DNA of 11,539 nt from an uncultured Anaerotruncus sp. (GTDB lineage Bacteria; Bacillota; Clostridia; Oscillospirales; Ruminococcaceae): the NCBI RefSeq assembly GCF_902490045.1, contig NZ_CABUCJ010000077.1:1-11539 (forward strand). The letters run 5' to 3'. This document shows, piece after piece, positions 11,410 to 11,539 of the stretch (position 1 is its first letter; each line of letters begins with the position of its first letter). The notes under the pieces were generated by a model. It was not told where the DNA came from and did no database searches. It worked only from the letters and a program-made list of their open reading frames with translations. The position numbers were made by a program, and so were the translations under genes.

Positions 11410-11538
11410 GCCGGTAGTCGACCGGCGGCGACCCTATTTCTTGTACGGACAAGAAATAGGGGAAAGAAACCGCAGGGGGCTGCGCCCCCTTGACCCCCGC
11501 GCCGCCTCCGGTTGGCCTTCGGCCAAAGTCGGCGGCGC
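11410..11538. repeat. Cluster of four stem-loops, probable dispersed intergenic repeat
   Basis: Stem 1 is GCCGGT/ACCGGC (11410-11426, loop AGTCG). Stem 2 is CCCTATTTCTTGT/ACAAGAAATAGGG (11432-11461, loop ACGG, perfect 13-bp stem). Stem 3 is AGGGGGC/GCCCCCT (11474-11490, loop TGC). Stem 4 has outer arms GCGCCGCC and GGCGGCGC (11499-11506, 11531-11538) around TTGGCC-TTC-GGCCAA. The mix of one AT-rich stem and several GC stems, with GGAAAGAAACCGC between, resembles intergenic repeat units common in gut Ruminococcaceae genomes. That recognition is from memory and was not searched. The unit may continue beyond the window. Confidence 0.55.
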
Positions 11539-11539
11539 C

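Noticed and set aside
11410..11539. Group II intron end, integron attC or CRISPR repeat
   Set aside because: No reverse transcriptase, integrase or Cas gene, no repeated spacers, and no attC core sites recognisable.

Overview
The window looks like a piece of chromosome from a GC-rich, anaerobic Clostridia bacterium, most likely a gut Oscillospirales/Ruminococcaceae-type organism. The reasons are the AGGAGG-type ribosome binding sites, the ferredoxin-linked indolepyruvate oxidoreductase, two clostridial-style phenylacetate-CoA ligases, a DUF5685 gene joined to a J-domain gene, and the strong GC bias of third codon positions. No rRNA, tRNA, CRISPR array, transposase or integrase is visible.

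Minus strand, 1-6153. A predicted sigma-A promoter at 6233-6261 drives an arylacetate/arylpyruvate operon: paaK-type ligase 2 (4861-6153), iorA (3086-4831), iorB (2505-3086, sharing one base with iorA) and paaK-type ligase 1 (1167-2471). A second, near-consensus promoter lies in the last codons of ligase 1 and reads into a tandem ACT-domain protein (649-1074). A perfect 28-bp palindrome with a T-run ends that unit, directly against the ribosome binding site of a YbaK/EbsC-type deacylase gene (76-561). That gene overlaps by ATGA the start of a pyridoxamine-phosphate-oxidase-like gene cut off by the window edge. IorAB interconverts aryl pyruvates and arylacetyl-CoA, and the ligases interconvert arylacetyl-CoA and free arylacetate. 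The set can therefore either oxidise aromatic amino acids to arylacetates or rebuild aromatic amino acids from environmental arylacetates. The ACT protein is a plausible amino-acid sensor for it.

Plus strand, 6414-7926. A possible 17-codon leader ORF with a strong ribosome binding site overlaps by GTGA the start of a fused FAD-dependent oxidoreductase with a C-terminal Rieske [2Fe-2S] domain. The gene ends in an intrinsic terminator whose loop contains the stop codon.

7927-8359 holds no gene that I can support. It contains a 50-base near-perfect inverted repeat, two further GC-rich stem-loops, an AT-rich promoter-like stretch, and a leader with an attenuator-like hairpin plus T-run.

Plus strand, 8360-11026. 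DUF5685 gene, J-domain/TPR protein with a cysteine-rich tail (4-base overlap), a small polytopic membrane protein, a terminator abutting the next ribosome binding site, and a single-pass membrane-anchored protein that ends in an 18-bp-stem terminator. The functions of this cluster are not known to me, and it is the best candidate here for an undescribed system. The window closes with a small XRE-family regulator gene on a very short leader, followed by at least four consecutive stem-loops that look like an intergenic repeat unit.
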